A program made the position numbers and the translations under genes. A model generated the notes under the pieces. The model was not told where the DNA came from and ran no database searches. It worked only from the letters and a program-made list of their open reading frames with translations. A DNA stretch of 6,533 nucleotides from positions 1 through 6,533 of the forward strand of contig DYRX01000246.1 in assembly GCA_020718525.1 (NCBI GenBank), in the 5' to 3' direction. The DNA comes from Victivallis vadensis (GTDB lineage: Bacteria; Verrucomicrobiota; Lentisphaeria; Victivallales; GWF2-50-93). This document shows positions 1-6,346 of this stretch, piece by piece; positions within the stretch are counted from its first letter, which is position 1, and the number at the start of each line of letters is the position of its first letter.

Positions 1-76
1 ATAAAAAGAAGTAGCAATGCCATTTTATATGCATTATTTATGGTGCATTGGCAGGATTTTTCACCGCTTTCTCTTG

Positions 77-94
77 GCGGCGATCATTCGCCGC
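77..94. repeat. GC-rich hairpin
   Basis: GCGGCGA at 77-83 pairs perfectly with TCGCCGC at 88-94 around a TCAT loop. It lies in the zone where the transposase reading frame is no longer recognisable. No T-tract follows on either side, so it is not a typical intrinsic terminator. Confidence 0.55.
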
Positions 95-100
95 AAAAGC

Positions 101-120
101 GCCGGAGAAGAATCTCCGGC
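101..120. repeat. GC-rich hairpin
   Basis: GCCGGAGA at 101-108 pairs perfectly with TCTCCGGC at 113-120 around an AGAA loop. It lies 6 nt after the previous hairpin. A short CAAAAGCG direct repeat occurs at 94-101 and again at about 125-132. The pair may be a small REP-like insertion or simply decayed IS sequence. There is no poly-T run for a terminator. Confidence 0.55.
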
Positions 121-154
121 AAGGCAAAAGCGGCATTTGTAGTAATGGCACTGT

Positions 155-590
155 GTGCCCCGCAGTCCAAAGCTCTACGCGGGTAATCGTCCATGTCTTC
201 AATGTCCCATATCGGATCAGATTATCGTTCTGATCGGTCCAAACACTGGCAAAAAATATCCAGTGTCCATGCGCAGAATAAGTTTCAAGGATGCGGAGTC
301 TGGAAAAGATCTTGTTTTTCTCACAAACAATTTTCATCTCCCTCCTATGACTATCGCCTTCCTCCACAAGTGCCGATGGCGGGTAGAGTTTTTTTAGGTG
401 GATAAAACAAAATCTCCGGGTCAAAAGTTTTTTCGGCACATCGTCCAATGCGGTCAAGACACAGATATGGATTGCCGTGGCTGTCTATTTCTTCGATTCC
501 GATGCCGACCTGCTTTTATGCGTGCCCGTGCAGGGAAGCCGCGTTGCGCCTGAAAACGGCAAAAAAGCACCACTGAAAAATCACGGTTGA
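155..590 (+). pseudogene. IS4-family transposase remnant (C-terminal part, frameshifted)
   Basis: A DDE transposase fragment of the IS4 family. From about 215 to 395 one frame reads SDQIIVLIG, then YPVSMRRISFKDAESGKD, LVFLTNNFHLPPMTIA and CRWRVEFF before a TAG stop. After the T run at 389-395 the adjacent frame continues with RWIKQNLRVKSFFG and NAVKTQIWIAVAVY. From memory of the family, these two pieces together match the conserved end of IS4 transposases (LVFLTNNF, RWQVELFFKWIKQ, FFGTSENAVKTQIWIAV), including the C-terminal catalytic Glu region. The second frame runs on to a stop at 588-590 but loses family resemblance after about 490. The N-terminal half and the catalytic Asp residues are not recognisable within 1-210, where the frames are broken. 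Family assignment is confident. The left boundary is uncertain, and 155 is only where an open frame begins. The remnant converges on, and overlaps by 10 nt, the end of the minus-strand iron-sulfur gene. Confidence 0.8.
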
Positions 591-2881
591 GATTGCGTTC
601 TTGTGTGTGGGCATGCCATTAGGCAACTTTCAAAATTGCAGGGTCTGTACTTGGGGATAGGCGGCTGTTTCCTAAGCGCGGCATCAAGGCTTTTGTCGTC
701 AATGGTCTCCGGGACAGACTCATCGAGCTTCCACCCAAGATATTTGTTTCCTTCTTCGGCGGAGAGTGAATAGCGCTTTGCCCAGTCGCATTTTTTCCGG
801 TCTATTTTTCTCAGCGATTCGCGCAGGCCTCCGAGCTCAATTTTTATCTCATCTCCGAAAGCTCCTGTCGGACATGCCGAGACGCAGGCATTGCAGGTCG
901 AGCAGGATTCGTTGAGTGCTGGATCGTCGAGAAGGGCGTCTTCGGGGAGAGGTGCATCGCAGATCAGAGCCACGAATCGCATGTTTGTGCCATTCTTTGG
1001 AGTGATGAGCGCGCCGCATTTGCCGAGCCTGCCGAGTCCAGCAGCAAACGCCGCAAAATTGTTTGAAAAGGCATCCGGCTGTTCCCCCCTTGGATTTCCT
1101 GTCACAGAGGATGTGTTGCTCATGTCGAATGCGAAGCAGGCATTGAACCCGTTATCCTCCAAAAGCTTCTGAAGATTTGTGGCGATGAGTCTGAGCCTCA
1201 CCACGGATTCATACTGGGCGAAGGCGCACGGTCCGACAGCTTCGGCTTCATTTCTTGCGGTTGCCTCTGCAATCTGCTCGGGAACTCTCAGACCGATCAC
1301 GACAATGGATTTCGCGCCTGGAAGATAGTCGGAAGGACGGAGCACCCTTCTTTTTTTCACGCTTATTTCAGGTTCGAAGCTGTAAAAGCGCAAGGCTTTG
1401 TCCTTCGCATCCAGAAACTCATCGTCCCCGTAATATTTCTCAAGCTGATCGCAAAGCTCGTCCATGCGCTTGCAGGATGAGACTCCCATGGCGTCGCCCT
1501 CGAATTTTGAGATGCTCTCTTCGAGCAGTTTCCTTAGTTTCTCCGGACTAGGCTCTGAGATTGCGGCAGGAGCGGGGAGAGATCTTTCTGTCAAAGGAAG
1601 CTCCGCATTGGTGAACAGTGTCAGGCTTGATATTTGTTTTCCAGCGGGATTGCCGGTGCCGAGACTTGCCAATAGCGACTCCTCCTGAAATTCGGTCAAT
1701 GTAACTGCCTCGTATCCAAAGCGTTCAAGAAGACGGCATGCGTCATACGCGCTTTGCTCCAAGATGTATCTCACGCCGGAGCCGGGTCTGGAATAAGGGT
1801 TGGCCTCTTCTGGAAAAGAGGAAATATTTCCTGCTTTTTGGCTGTAAAGAATGCTGACTGCTCTTTTTGCTCCGGGAAGATAGTCTGTCATATTGACGCC
1901 ATTCAGGGCTTCTGAATCGCTCACGATGACCGTGTCCGCGCCCCAAACTGCTCCAATCGAGTGCAGTTCCTCAAGTAGGCCCCTGTGGAAAACGCCCTGA
2001 ATTTGTGACGTGTGCTTCTTTCTTCTGGGCGCATTTGTATAAGTCCTGTCCCAGTAGCGCAGAGCCTTTGGAAGACAGTAGCGCAGACAGCTTCCCATTT
2101 CTCCTCCTCGAAGACCGTACTGCTTCACATGCTCTATGATGGTTTCTTCTGTCACCTTTTCGGGAATCTTCAAGTCGAGATCCAAGTCGAAGTGCTCTCC
2201 CCAGGCACAGCGCCATAGGTTTTTCTTGACGTATTTATATTTTTTATCCTCAATCTCGACGAAATTCCAGCCGTCCAGCTCCTTCGTGAGCGCTCCCGAC
2301 ATGCAGTGTTTTGCGCAGAGCATGCAGTTGTCGCAGACTGAGCCGGGCTCAAGGAGAGGGGAGGGGCTGAGCTCCGCGTCGCAGATTATGCTGACAAAGC
2401 GGTTTCTCGCTCCGAATTCAGGGCTGATTGCCAGGCCGTTGTATCCAAATTCGCAGAGCCCGGCGGCGACGGCGGCATGCATATGGGATATGTCCGCGGC
2501 AAAATGTTCGTTCAAATTCTTATAGCCTTTGTAGCGCCAGATGTTCGAGGAGGCGATTGGAACAGCTTTGAACCCGAGCTTTTCCACGAAGAGAGCCATT
2601 CTGTAGGACATGTCGTCCAGGCGCCAGTTCATAACATACTGAATGGCGTAAGGTCCGATTTTCTGAGGATGCTCCATTCCGCCCAGCTCGACTGCGGCGT
2701 CGGGATGGTGCACTGCCATGACTATCACCGATTTGGCGGAAGGCATGATTCCTTGGGGGCTCATTCTGAGTGGAGCCTTCTCAAATCTGCCGATATTTGC
2801 AACTCCAACCAGATCCGCCCTCAAGGTCCTGAGAGCATAGTCCTTCACTTTAGCTGTCAACGCGCTGTCAGCATGCATCAT
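581..2881 (-). CDS. RdhA/QueG-like iron-sulfur protein with three internal copies
   Basis: A predicted cytoplasmic oxidoreductase of the superfamily containing reductive dehalogenases and epoxyqueuosine reductases; the substrate is unknown. Module 1 (about 1-290) has ADLVGVANIGRF, MPSAKSVIVMAVHHP (46-60), AAGLCEFGYNGLAISPEFG (139-157) and CxxCxxCxxxC at Cys183/186/189/193, then Cys225, 265 and 269. Module 3 (about 450-766) repeats this with YLPGAKSIVVIGLRVP, AAGLGRLGKCGALITPKNG and CxxCxxCxxxCP at 660/663/666/670, then Cys698, 748, 753 and 757. This suggests up to two [4Fe-4S] clusters per module. A middle segment (about 300-435) is a shortened third copy keeping YLPGAKRAVSILY and LTLFTNAELPL but no cysteine cluster. 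Known RdhA enzymes carry a Tat signal; none is seen here, and no membrane-anchor partner is present. Cobalamin binding is plausible from the family but not shown. Two ATGs lie at 2881 and 2878. AGGAG ends 4 nt before the first and 7 nt before the second, so 2878 may be the true start. It overlaps the upstream iclR-type gene by 14 nt. Confidence 0.85.
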   Translation of the reverse strand: MMHADSALTAKVKDYALRTLRADLVGVANIGRFEKAPLRMSPQGIMPSAKSVIVMAVHHPDAAVELGGMEHPQKIGPYAIQYVMNWRLDDMSYRMALFVEKLGFKAVPIASSNIWRYKGYKNLNEHFAADISHMHAAVAAGLCEFGYNGLAISPEFGARNRFVSIICDAELSPSPLLEPGSVCDNCMLCAKHCMSGALTKELDGWNFVEIEDKKYKYVKKNLWRCAWGEHFDLDLDLKIPEKVTEETIIEHVKQYGLRGGEMGSCLRYCLPKALRYWDRTYTNAPRRKKHTSQIQGVFHRGLLEELHSIGAVWGADTVIVSDSEALNGVNMTDYLPGAKRAVSILYSQKAGNISSFPEEANPYSRPGSGVRYILEQSAYDACRLLERFGYEAVTLTEFQEESLLASLGTGNPAGKQISSLTLFTNAELPLTERSLPAPAAISEPSPEKLRKLLEESISKFEGDAMGVSSCKRMDELCDQLEKYYGDDEFLDAKDKALRFYSFEPEISVKKRRVLRPSDYLPGAKSIVVIGLRVPEQIAEATARNEAEAVGPCAFAQYESVVRLRLIATNLQKLLEDNGFNACFAFDMSNTSSVTGNPRGEQPDAFSNNFAAFAAGLGRLGKCGALITPKNGTNMRFVALICDAPLPEDALLDDPALNESCSTCNACVSACPTGAFGDEIKIELGGLRESLRKIDRKKCDWAKRYSLSAEEGNKYLGWKLDESVPETIDDKSLDAALRKQPPIPKYRPCNFESCLMACPHTRTQSQP

Positions 2882-3671
2882 CTTTCTCCTTTATTTTTGA
2901 AGATATTTTCAAGGCTAGCGATTTGACGAGACTGGCAAGATTTTCTCTGGACTGCCTGTCGGAATAGGGCAGGGGGGCGTAGGCACCGACAGCACCGAGA
3001 AGAGACGATTTCGCATCCAATATTGGGGCGGCCATTGAGACGATTTCCTTTCCCTTTTCTTCGATGAGGAGCTTTCTCCGAATTTTCTTCAGCTCAGCGA
3101 GAAGAGATTCCTTGTCGCAAACAGCTTCCCATTCTGCTCCAGGCATTCCGTTTTGTCCGATGAAATAATCAAGCTCTATGGTGTCAAGGTGGGCGAGCAT
3201 GACGCGGCTTGTCACAAGAGAATAGACGGGGCAGACTTCTGTCTTGTCCGTCTCGACGCTGACGATGCCGCCGCCTTTCGCTCTGAGAAGCACGCGGCGC
3301 TCTCCGTTGAGGACTGTTGTCAGTACAAATGACCCGCCGCTTTCCTTTGCGGCCTCTGCCAGCAGGGGGGATGCGATTTCCACGAGAGGCATGAGATTCC
3401 GCGAAAGCCGTGCGAATTGAAGTGTCTTTGGTCCAGGAATGTATAGACGTCCTTCTGCACGGGCTATGTATCCGCATATTTCCATCGTCTTCAGAATGTT
3501 GCGCATGGCGCTGTTTTTCATGCCAACCATGGAGGAAAGTTCCCCCAGGCTCAGACCATTTTTTTCAGGTGAGCTGTCCAGGACAAAATCCAAGGCGTCA
3601 AGAGCCTTTTTGACAGATCTGACTGGAACAGAAATATTTTTTGTCAAATTCATCGTATCCATCCGGGACAC
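2868..3671 (-). CDS. IclR-family transcriptional regulator
   Basis: A DNA-binding regulator of 267 residues, the usual IclR length. The N-terminal winged helix-turn-helix spans about 16-90: SVKKALDALDFVLDS, LSLGELSSMVGMKNSAMRNILKTMEICGYI, then the wing GRLYIPGPKTLQFA. The C-terminal ligand-binding domain spans about 95-262, with IASPLLAEAAKESGGSFVLT and the typical late segment KGKEIVSMAAPILDAKSSLLGAVGAYAP. The domain layout fits IclR proteins, but I see nothing that identifies the effector. Start choice is open: GTG at 3671 has GGAG 6 nt upstream, while ATG at 3662 has another GGAG 8 nt upstream and is equally or more likely. A third ATG is at 3653. It is first in a minus-strand unit with the iron-sulfur protein gene, which it overlaps by 14 nt. 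It is therefore the obvious candidate to control that gene and, through the dyads in its leader, itself. Confidence 0.9.
   Translation of the reverse strand: MSRMDTMNLTKNISVPVRSVKKALDALDFVLDSSPEKNGLSLGELSSMVGMKNSAMRNILKTMEICGYIARAEGRLYIPGPKTLQFARLSRNLMPLVEIASPLLAEAAKESGGSFVLTTVLNGERRVLLRAKGGGIVSVETDKTEVCPVYSLVTSRVMLAHLDTIELDYFIGQNGMPGAEWEAVCDKESLLAELKKIRRKLLIEEKGKEIVSMAAPILDAKSSLLGAVGAYAPLPYSDRQSRENLASLVKSLALKISSKIKEKDDAC
2885..2890 (-). promoter_or_regulatory. Shine-Dalgarno for the iron-sulfur gene
   Basis: Read on the minus strand, AAAGGAGAAAG stands directly before ATGATG. Spacing from GGAG is 4 nt to the first ATG and 7 nt to the second, which favours the second codon. The site sits inside the end of the regulator gene, so the two genes are probably translated in a coupled way. 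Confidence 0.65.
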
Positions 3672-3708
3672 TCCAATCTCCGCGCTGTTTCGGGCAATCG
3701 CCCTTAAT

Positions 3709-3725
3709 GTTCAATAATAATGAAC
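3709..3725. promoter_or_regulatory. Candidate operator in the iclR-type leader
   Basis: GTTCA-N7-TGAAC is a perfect 5-bp dyad in an AT-rich context, just downstream of the predicted transcription start. Its centre (3717) lies 32 bp from that of the related site (3749), about three helical turns. Two protein dimers could therefore bind the same face of the DNA. Confidence 0.55.
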
Positions 3726-3740
3726 TATATGAGCCTTTCT

Positions 3741-3757
3741 GTTAATTATAATTGAAT
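3741..3757. promoter_or_regulatory. Candidate operator overlapping the -10
   Basis: A 17-bp imperfect dyad. Read on the minus strand (ATTCAATTATAATTAAC), it matches the other site, at 3709-3725, at 14 of 17 positions. It covers the -10 element, so a protein bound here would block RNA polymerase. The assignment to the adjacent IclR-type regulator is inferred from position and from the known size of IclR-family sites (palindromes of about 15 bp). Confidence 0.5.
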
Positions 3758-3773
3758 ATTGTGAAAAAGTCAA
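3745..3773 (-). promoter_or_regulatory. Sigma-70-type promoter for the iclR-type operon
   Basis: On the minus strand, TTGACT (3773-3768) and TATAAT (3750-3745) are separated by exactly 17 nt. The -10 element is a perfect match and the -35 matches 5 of 6. Transcription should start near 3738, leaving a leader of about 65-85 nt depending on the start codon. This is the strongest promoter-like sequence I see in the window. Confidence 0.75.
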
Positions 3774-3907
3774 GCCTGGCTGGGAGAAAAAGCGAAGAAA
3801 TTTGGATCAGGGCAGCGGCAGAGAGGGGGCTTGTCATAGCTAGACAACGATTTTCTTTGCTTGGTGTGCATAGCTGAAAAATTCGCATCCATTTCATTGT
3901 TTTGGGC

Positions 3908-3935
3908 TTGCAAATTGCCTCGGCTGTGATATTTT
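3908..3935 (+). promoter_or_regulatory. Possible promoter for the rplU-purC-purN unit
   Basis: TTGCAA at 3908-3913 and TATTTT at 3930-3935 are 16 nt apart. An alternative reading is an extended -10 (TGTGATATT, 3925-3933). The match is modest. The rest of 3774-3979 shows no gene, tRNA or recognisable riboswitch. Some promoter is expected here because the upstream gene diverges. Confidence 0.3.
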
Positions 3936-3979
3936 CCCTTCCCTTTCATGGAAATTCAACAAAGATTCGGAGGTATATC

Positions 3980-4294
3980 ATGTATGCAGTGATCGCGACT
4001 GGCGGCAAGCAGTTCAGAGTCGAAAAGGACTCCATCGTTGACATCGAGAGAATCCAGGGCGAACCTGGTCAGAAGGTCAGTTTCGACAAGGTGCTTGCAG
4101 TCGGCGAAAATACCGATCTGAAGCTTGGTGCGCCTTTTGTGGGCAACGCCAGCGTCGAATGTGAAATCGTCAAGAATTTCAGAGGTCCAAAACTGCTTGC
4201 GTTCAAGATGAAGCGCAGGAAGGGCTACAGGAAGATGAAGGGGCACAGACAGGAAACGACGAGAGTTAAAATAACGGAAATCAAAGTCGGATGA
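3980..4294 (+). CDS. rplU: Large ribosomal subunit protein L21 (bL21)
   Basis: A 104-residue structural protein of the 50S subunit that binds 23S rRNA. The start MYAVIATGGKQFRVEKDSI, the segment GEPGQKVSFDKVLAVGE and the basic C-terminal block FKMKRRKGYRKMKGHRQE (76-92) are diagnostic of L21, and the length is normal. The frame is open upstream to 3902, but GGAGG at 3969-3973 lies 6 nt before the ATG at 3980. That Met also begins the conserved L21 N terminus, so 3980 is the start. Its stop overlaps the purC start in an ATGA. In most bacteria rpmA (L27) follows rplU directly. Here it does not, and purine genes take that position. Confidence 0.97.
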   Translation: MYAVIATGGKQFRVEKDSIVDIERIQGEPGQKVSFDKVLAVGENTDLKLGAPFVGNASVECEIVKNFRGPKLLAFKMKRRKGYRKMKGHRQETTRVKITEIKVG

Positions 4295-5196
4295 AATACG
4301 ATCGGAATCGCGCGCTTGTCCAGAGCGAAATGGACGGATTTCCCCAGCCGAGACGGGGAAAGGTGCGGGACATATACGATCTCGGCGAATCGCTTCTTTT
4401 CGTGGCGACAGACAGGATCAGCGCCTTCGACTGCGTCATGCCCAACGGAATTCCCGACAAAGGCAGAGTTCTGACTCAAATGTCCCTCTTCTGGTTCGAA
4501 AGGATGAAAGATTTTCTGCCGAACCATCTGCTCACTGCGGATGTCTCCGAATATCCACAGAAGCTTAAAAAATACGCATCCGATCTCGAAGGCCGCTCCA
4601 TGCTAGTCAAGAAGGCAAGTCCGCTTCCGGTCGAGTGCATCGTGAGAGGATATATCACTGGCAGTGGATGGAAGGACTATCAGAAGAACGGCGCAATATG
4701 CGGGATTCCGCTCAGGGCAGGATACCGCCAGGCGGAAAAGCTTGACATGCCAATTTTCACGCCCTCGACAAAGGCGGAGCTCGGCACCCATGACGAAAAC
4801 ATCAGCTTCGAGTCGGCAGTCAAACTGCTTGGGACAGAGCTCGCCGAGACAATCAGGGACTATTCACTGCGCGCATATGCCGATTCTGCGAGATTCGCAG
4901 AAAGCAAGGGCATCATTTTGGCTGATACAAAATTCGAGTTTGGCATTTTCGAAGGAAAAGTCATTCTCATTGACGAGGTTCTGACTCCGGATTCGAGCAG
5001 GTTCTGGCCGGCAGATGAATACAGGATCAACTGCAGTCCGCCTAGCCTTGACAAGCAGTTCGTCCGGGACTACCTCGAAGGGCTGGACTGGAAAAAGACT
5101 CCTCCGGCCCCAGATCTTCCTGACGACATAGTCTTCAAGACGAAGGACAAATATTTCGATGCCTTTTTCAGGCTCAGCGGCAGAAAGATCGCCTGA
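4291..5196 (+). CDS. purC: Phosphoribosylaminoimidazole-succinocarboxamide synthase (SAICAR synthase)
   Basis: Joins CAIR with aspartate, using ATP, in de novo purine synthesis in the cytoplasm. Both family signatures are present: LPVECIVRGYITGS (112-125) and LADTKFEFG (210-218). The N-terminal nucleotide-binding segment GKVRDIYDLG (23-32) and DEVLTPDSSRFW (228-239) are also present. At 301 residues it is the long form, like yeast Ade1, rather than the form of about 240 residues in E. coli. Its ATG lies within the rplU stop (ATGA) and only a weak SD (CGGA) is visible, so translation is probably coupled to L21. Its last 38 nt overlap the predicted start of the following purN-like gene. No damage is seen. 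Confidence 0.97.
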   Translation: MKYDRNRALVQSEMDGFPQPRRGKVRDIYDLGESLLFVATDRISAFDCVMPNGIPDKGRVLTQMSLFWFERMKDFLPNHLLTADVSEYPQKLKKYASDLEGRSMLVKKASPLPVECIVRGYITGSGWKDYQKNGAICGIPLRAGYRQAEKLDMPIFTPSTKAELGTHDENISFESAVKLLGTELAETIRDYSLRAYADSARFAESKGIILADTKFEFGIFEGKVILIDEVLTPDSSRFWPADEYRINCSPPSLDKQFVRDYLEGLDWKKTPPAPDLPDDIVFKTKDKYFDAFFRLSGRKIA

Positions 5197-6115
5197 AACT
5201 GGCGTGCGCTTCTTTCTGAATGAAACTGGCGGGGAGAGGCTTCCCTCCGCCTGCATCTTCATGAGCGGAAGCGGCACCAATGCTGAAAGGCTTTTGGAAT
5301 CCCTGCAATCGCCAAATCCGAAATGGTCTGCCTCTCTTATTTTCACTGATTGTCCCCTCACGTCAAGAGCCTATGAAATTGAAAAAAAATTCAATGTTCC
5401 CACGGCTTCACTCGACATAAAGGAGTTTTACCGGTCGCGTGGCGAGTCCAGGGTTTCTCTCGCTACTGAGAGCGGACGCAAAATCCGCGAAGCCTGGACT
5501 GAGCAGGCGAGGGGGATGATAAGGCCGTTTGGGATAGATTTTGGCATTCTTGCGGGATTCGTGCCGCTCACGAACATAATGGGAGATTTCCCCTGTCTTA
5601 ATGTCCATCCTGGCGACCTGACTGTCGAGGAAGACGGACGCAGAATACTGGCTGGACTCCACACAGTCCCCATAGAAACCGCGATATTGAGAGGGATGAA
5701 AACCCAGAGGGCGAGCGTGATCCTTGCACAGCCATACACGGGCTTGGGCGGCGAGATGGACAGCGGTCCCATTCTTGGAATCTCTCAGGCTCTTCCCTTG
5801 GATTTGATGGGATCCAATCTCGATTTACTGGCGGAGATCAAAAAGTCCCGCCCAGCTTTGAAGCCTAGGGGCGGCTACGGGGACGAACTGGAAAAAATAG
5901 CGAAGGCGAATCAGGAATATCTGAAGGTACACGGCGACTGGATCATTTTCCCCCAGCTTGTCCGCGACTTTGCCGCAGGTCTTTTTGCCCTGGATGACAA
6001 AGGAGGGCTTCTTTTCAGAAACGCGCCCGGAGAATCTTGGATTCCTGTAAAAACTGTCGAGTTCGCGCCCGGAAACAGATGCCCAATCCATTCCGCAAAA
6101 ATCCGCGGGATTTGA
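5159..6115 (+). CDS. purN: PurN-like phosphoribosylglycinamide formyltransferase, long form
   Basis: Probably transfers a formyl group from 10-formyl-tetrahydrofolate to GAR in de novo purine synthesis. The start ACIFMSGSGTN (31-41) is the PurN phosphate-binding segment. GILAGFVPL (129-137) and CLNVHPGDL (146-154) supply the family Asn148 and His150. GGEMDSGPIL (198-207) supplies the catalytic Asp201. The end, HGDWIIFPQLVRDFAAGLFAL (258-278) followed by a beta-like tail, resembles the usual PurN C terminus. At 318 residues it is about 100 longer than typical PurN. The extra length lies in an N-terminal extension, an insertion around 90-120 and another around 210-255. The ATG at 5159 has GAAGGA 11 nt upstream and overlaps purC by 38 nt. 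A GTG at 5204, 7 nt after the purC stop, is an alternative start. Another formyltransferase role is possible, but the context next to purC supports PurN. Confidence 0.82.
   Translation: MPFSGSAAERSPETGVRFFLNETGGERLPSACIFMSGSGTNAERLLESLQSPNPKWSASLIFTDCPLTSRAYEIEKKFNVPTASLDIKEFYRSRGESRVSLATESGRKIREAWTEQARGMIRPFGIDFGILAGFVPLTNIMGDFPCLNVHPGDLTVEEDGRRILAGLHTVPIETAILRGMKTQRASVILAQPYTGLGGEMDSGPILGISQALPLDLMGSNLDLLAEIKKSRPALKPRGGYGDELEKIAKANQEYLKVHGDWIIFPQLVRDFAAGLFALDDKGGLLFRNAPGESWIPVKTVEFAPGNRCPIHSAKIRGI
6099..6113 (+). terminator. Weak hairpin at the end of the purN-like gene
   Basis: AAATCC and GGATTT pair around GCG, overlapping the purN-like stop codon. It is followed by an AT-rich but interrupted stretch (TTGATCGTATCTTATTTAT) rather than a clean T run. 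It could act as a poor intrinsic terminator. This is only a possibility. Confidence 0.25.
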
Positions 6116-6211
6116 TCGTATCTTATTTATAATCAGGGAATAACAATCCTATATTTCTGCTCCTTGCCTGATTTGACATGTGAAAACGAACGTGGTACTT
6201 CGGGCAAGTAT

Positions 6212-6232
6212 GCCACTTTCGCCGAAAGTGGC
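6212..6232 (+). repeat. Hairpin unit 1
   Basis: GCCACTTTC pairs perfectly with GAAAGTGGC around GCC (9-bp stem). AAGTAT precedes it at 6206-6211. Confidence 0.8.
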
Positions 6233-6270
6233 ACAGAAGGACGCGTAAAGAAGGCGTTTCGGAAAAGTAT

Positions 6271-6291
6271 GCCGTTATTTCCGAGAACGGC
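6271..6291 (+). repeat. Hairpin unit 2
   Basis: GCCGTT pairs with AACGGC. The inner stem has one A/G mismatch, one T-A pair and one T-G pair around TCC. AAGTAT precedes it at 6265-6270. Confidence 0.7.
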
Positions 6292-6300
6292 TCAGAAAGA

Positions 6301-6321
6301 GGCAGTTTCGGAAAAACTGCC
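6301..6321 (-). repeat. Hairpin unit 3 (reverse orientation)
   Basis: GGCAGTTT pairs with AAACTGCC (8 bp), with the loop reading TCC on the minus strand. ATACTT follows at 6322-6327. Confidence 0.75.
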
Positions 6322-6346
6322 ATACTTAAGGCTAAAAGAACCACGA

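Noticed and set aside
38..457. 139-codon minus-strand open frame opposite the transposase remnant
   Set aside because: The plus strand carries clear IS4 transposase sequence here. The antisense translation matches no family I recognise.
2780..2881. Tat signal peptide on the RdhA-like protein
   Set aside because: The N terminus has no twin-arginine motif or hydrophobic segment, so it is not treated as an exported respiratory dehalogenase.
3829..3875. GCTTG...CATAGCT direct repeat
   Set aside because: Two copies (3829-3841, 3859-3875) match only in short blocks with different internal spacing, which is compatible with chance.
3902..3979. Upstream extension of L21
   Set aside because: The extension precedes the conserved L21 N terminus, and the strong GGAGG is placed for the ATG at 3980.
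3774..3979. Purine riboswitch or L21 leader RNA ahead of rplU-purC
   Set aside because: I found no conserved riboswitch core or terminator/antiterminator pair in this stretch. Only a weak promoter and a good Shine-Dalgarno are visible.
4864..5361. 165-codon minus-strand open frame
   Set aside because: It lies antisense to purC and the purN-like gene, both of which have full family motifs.
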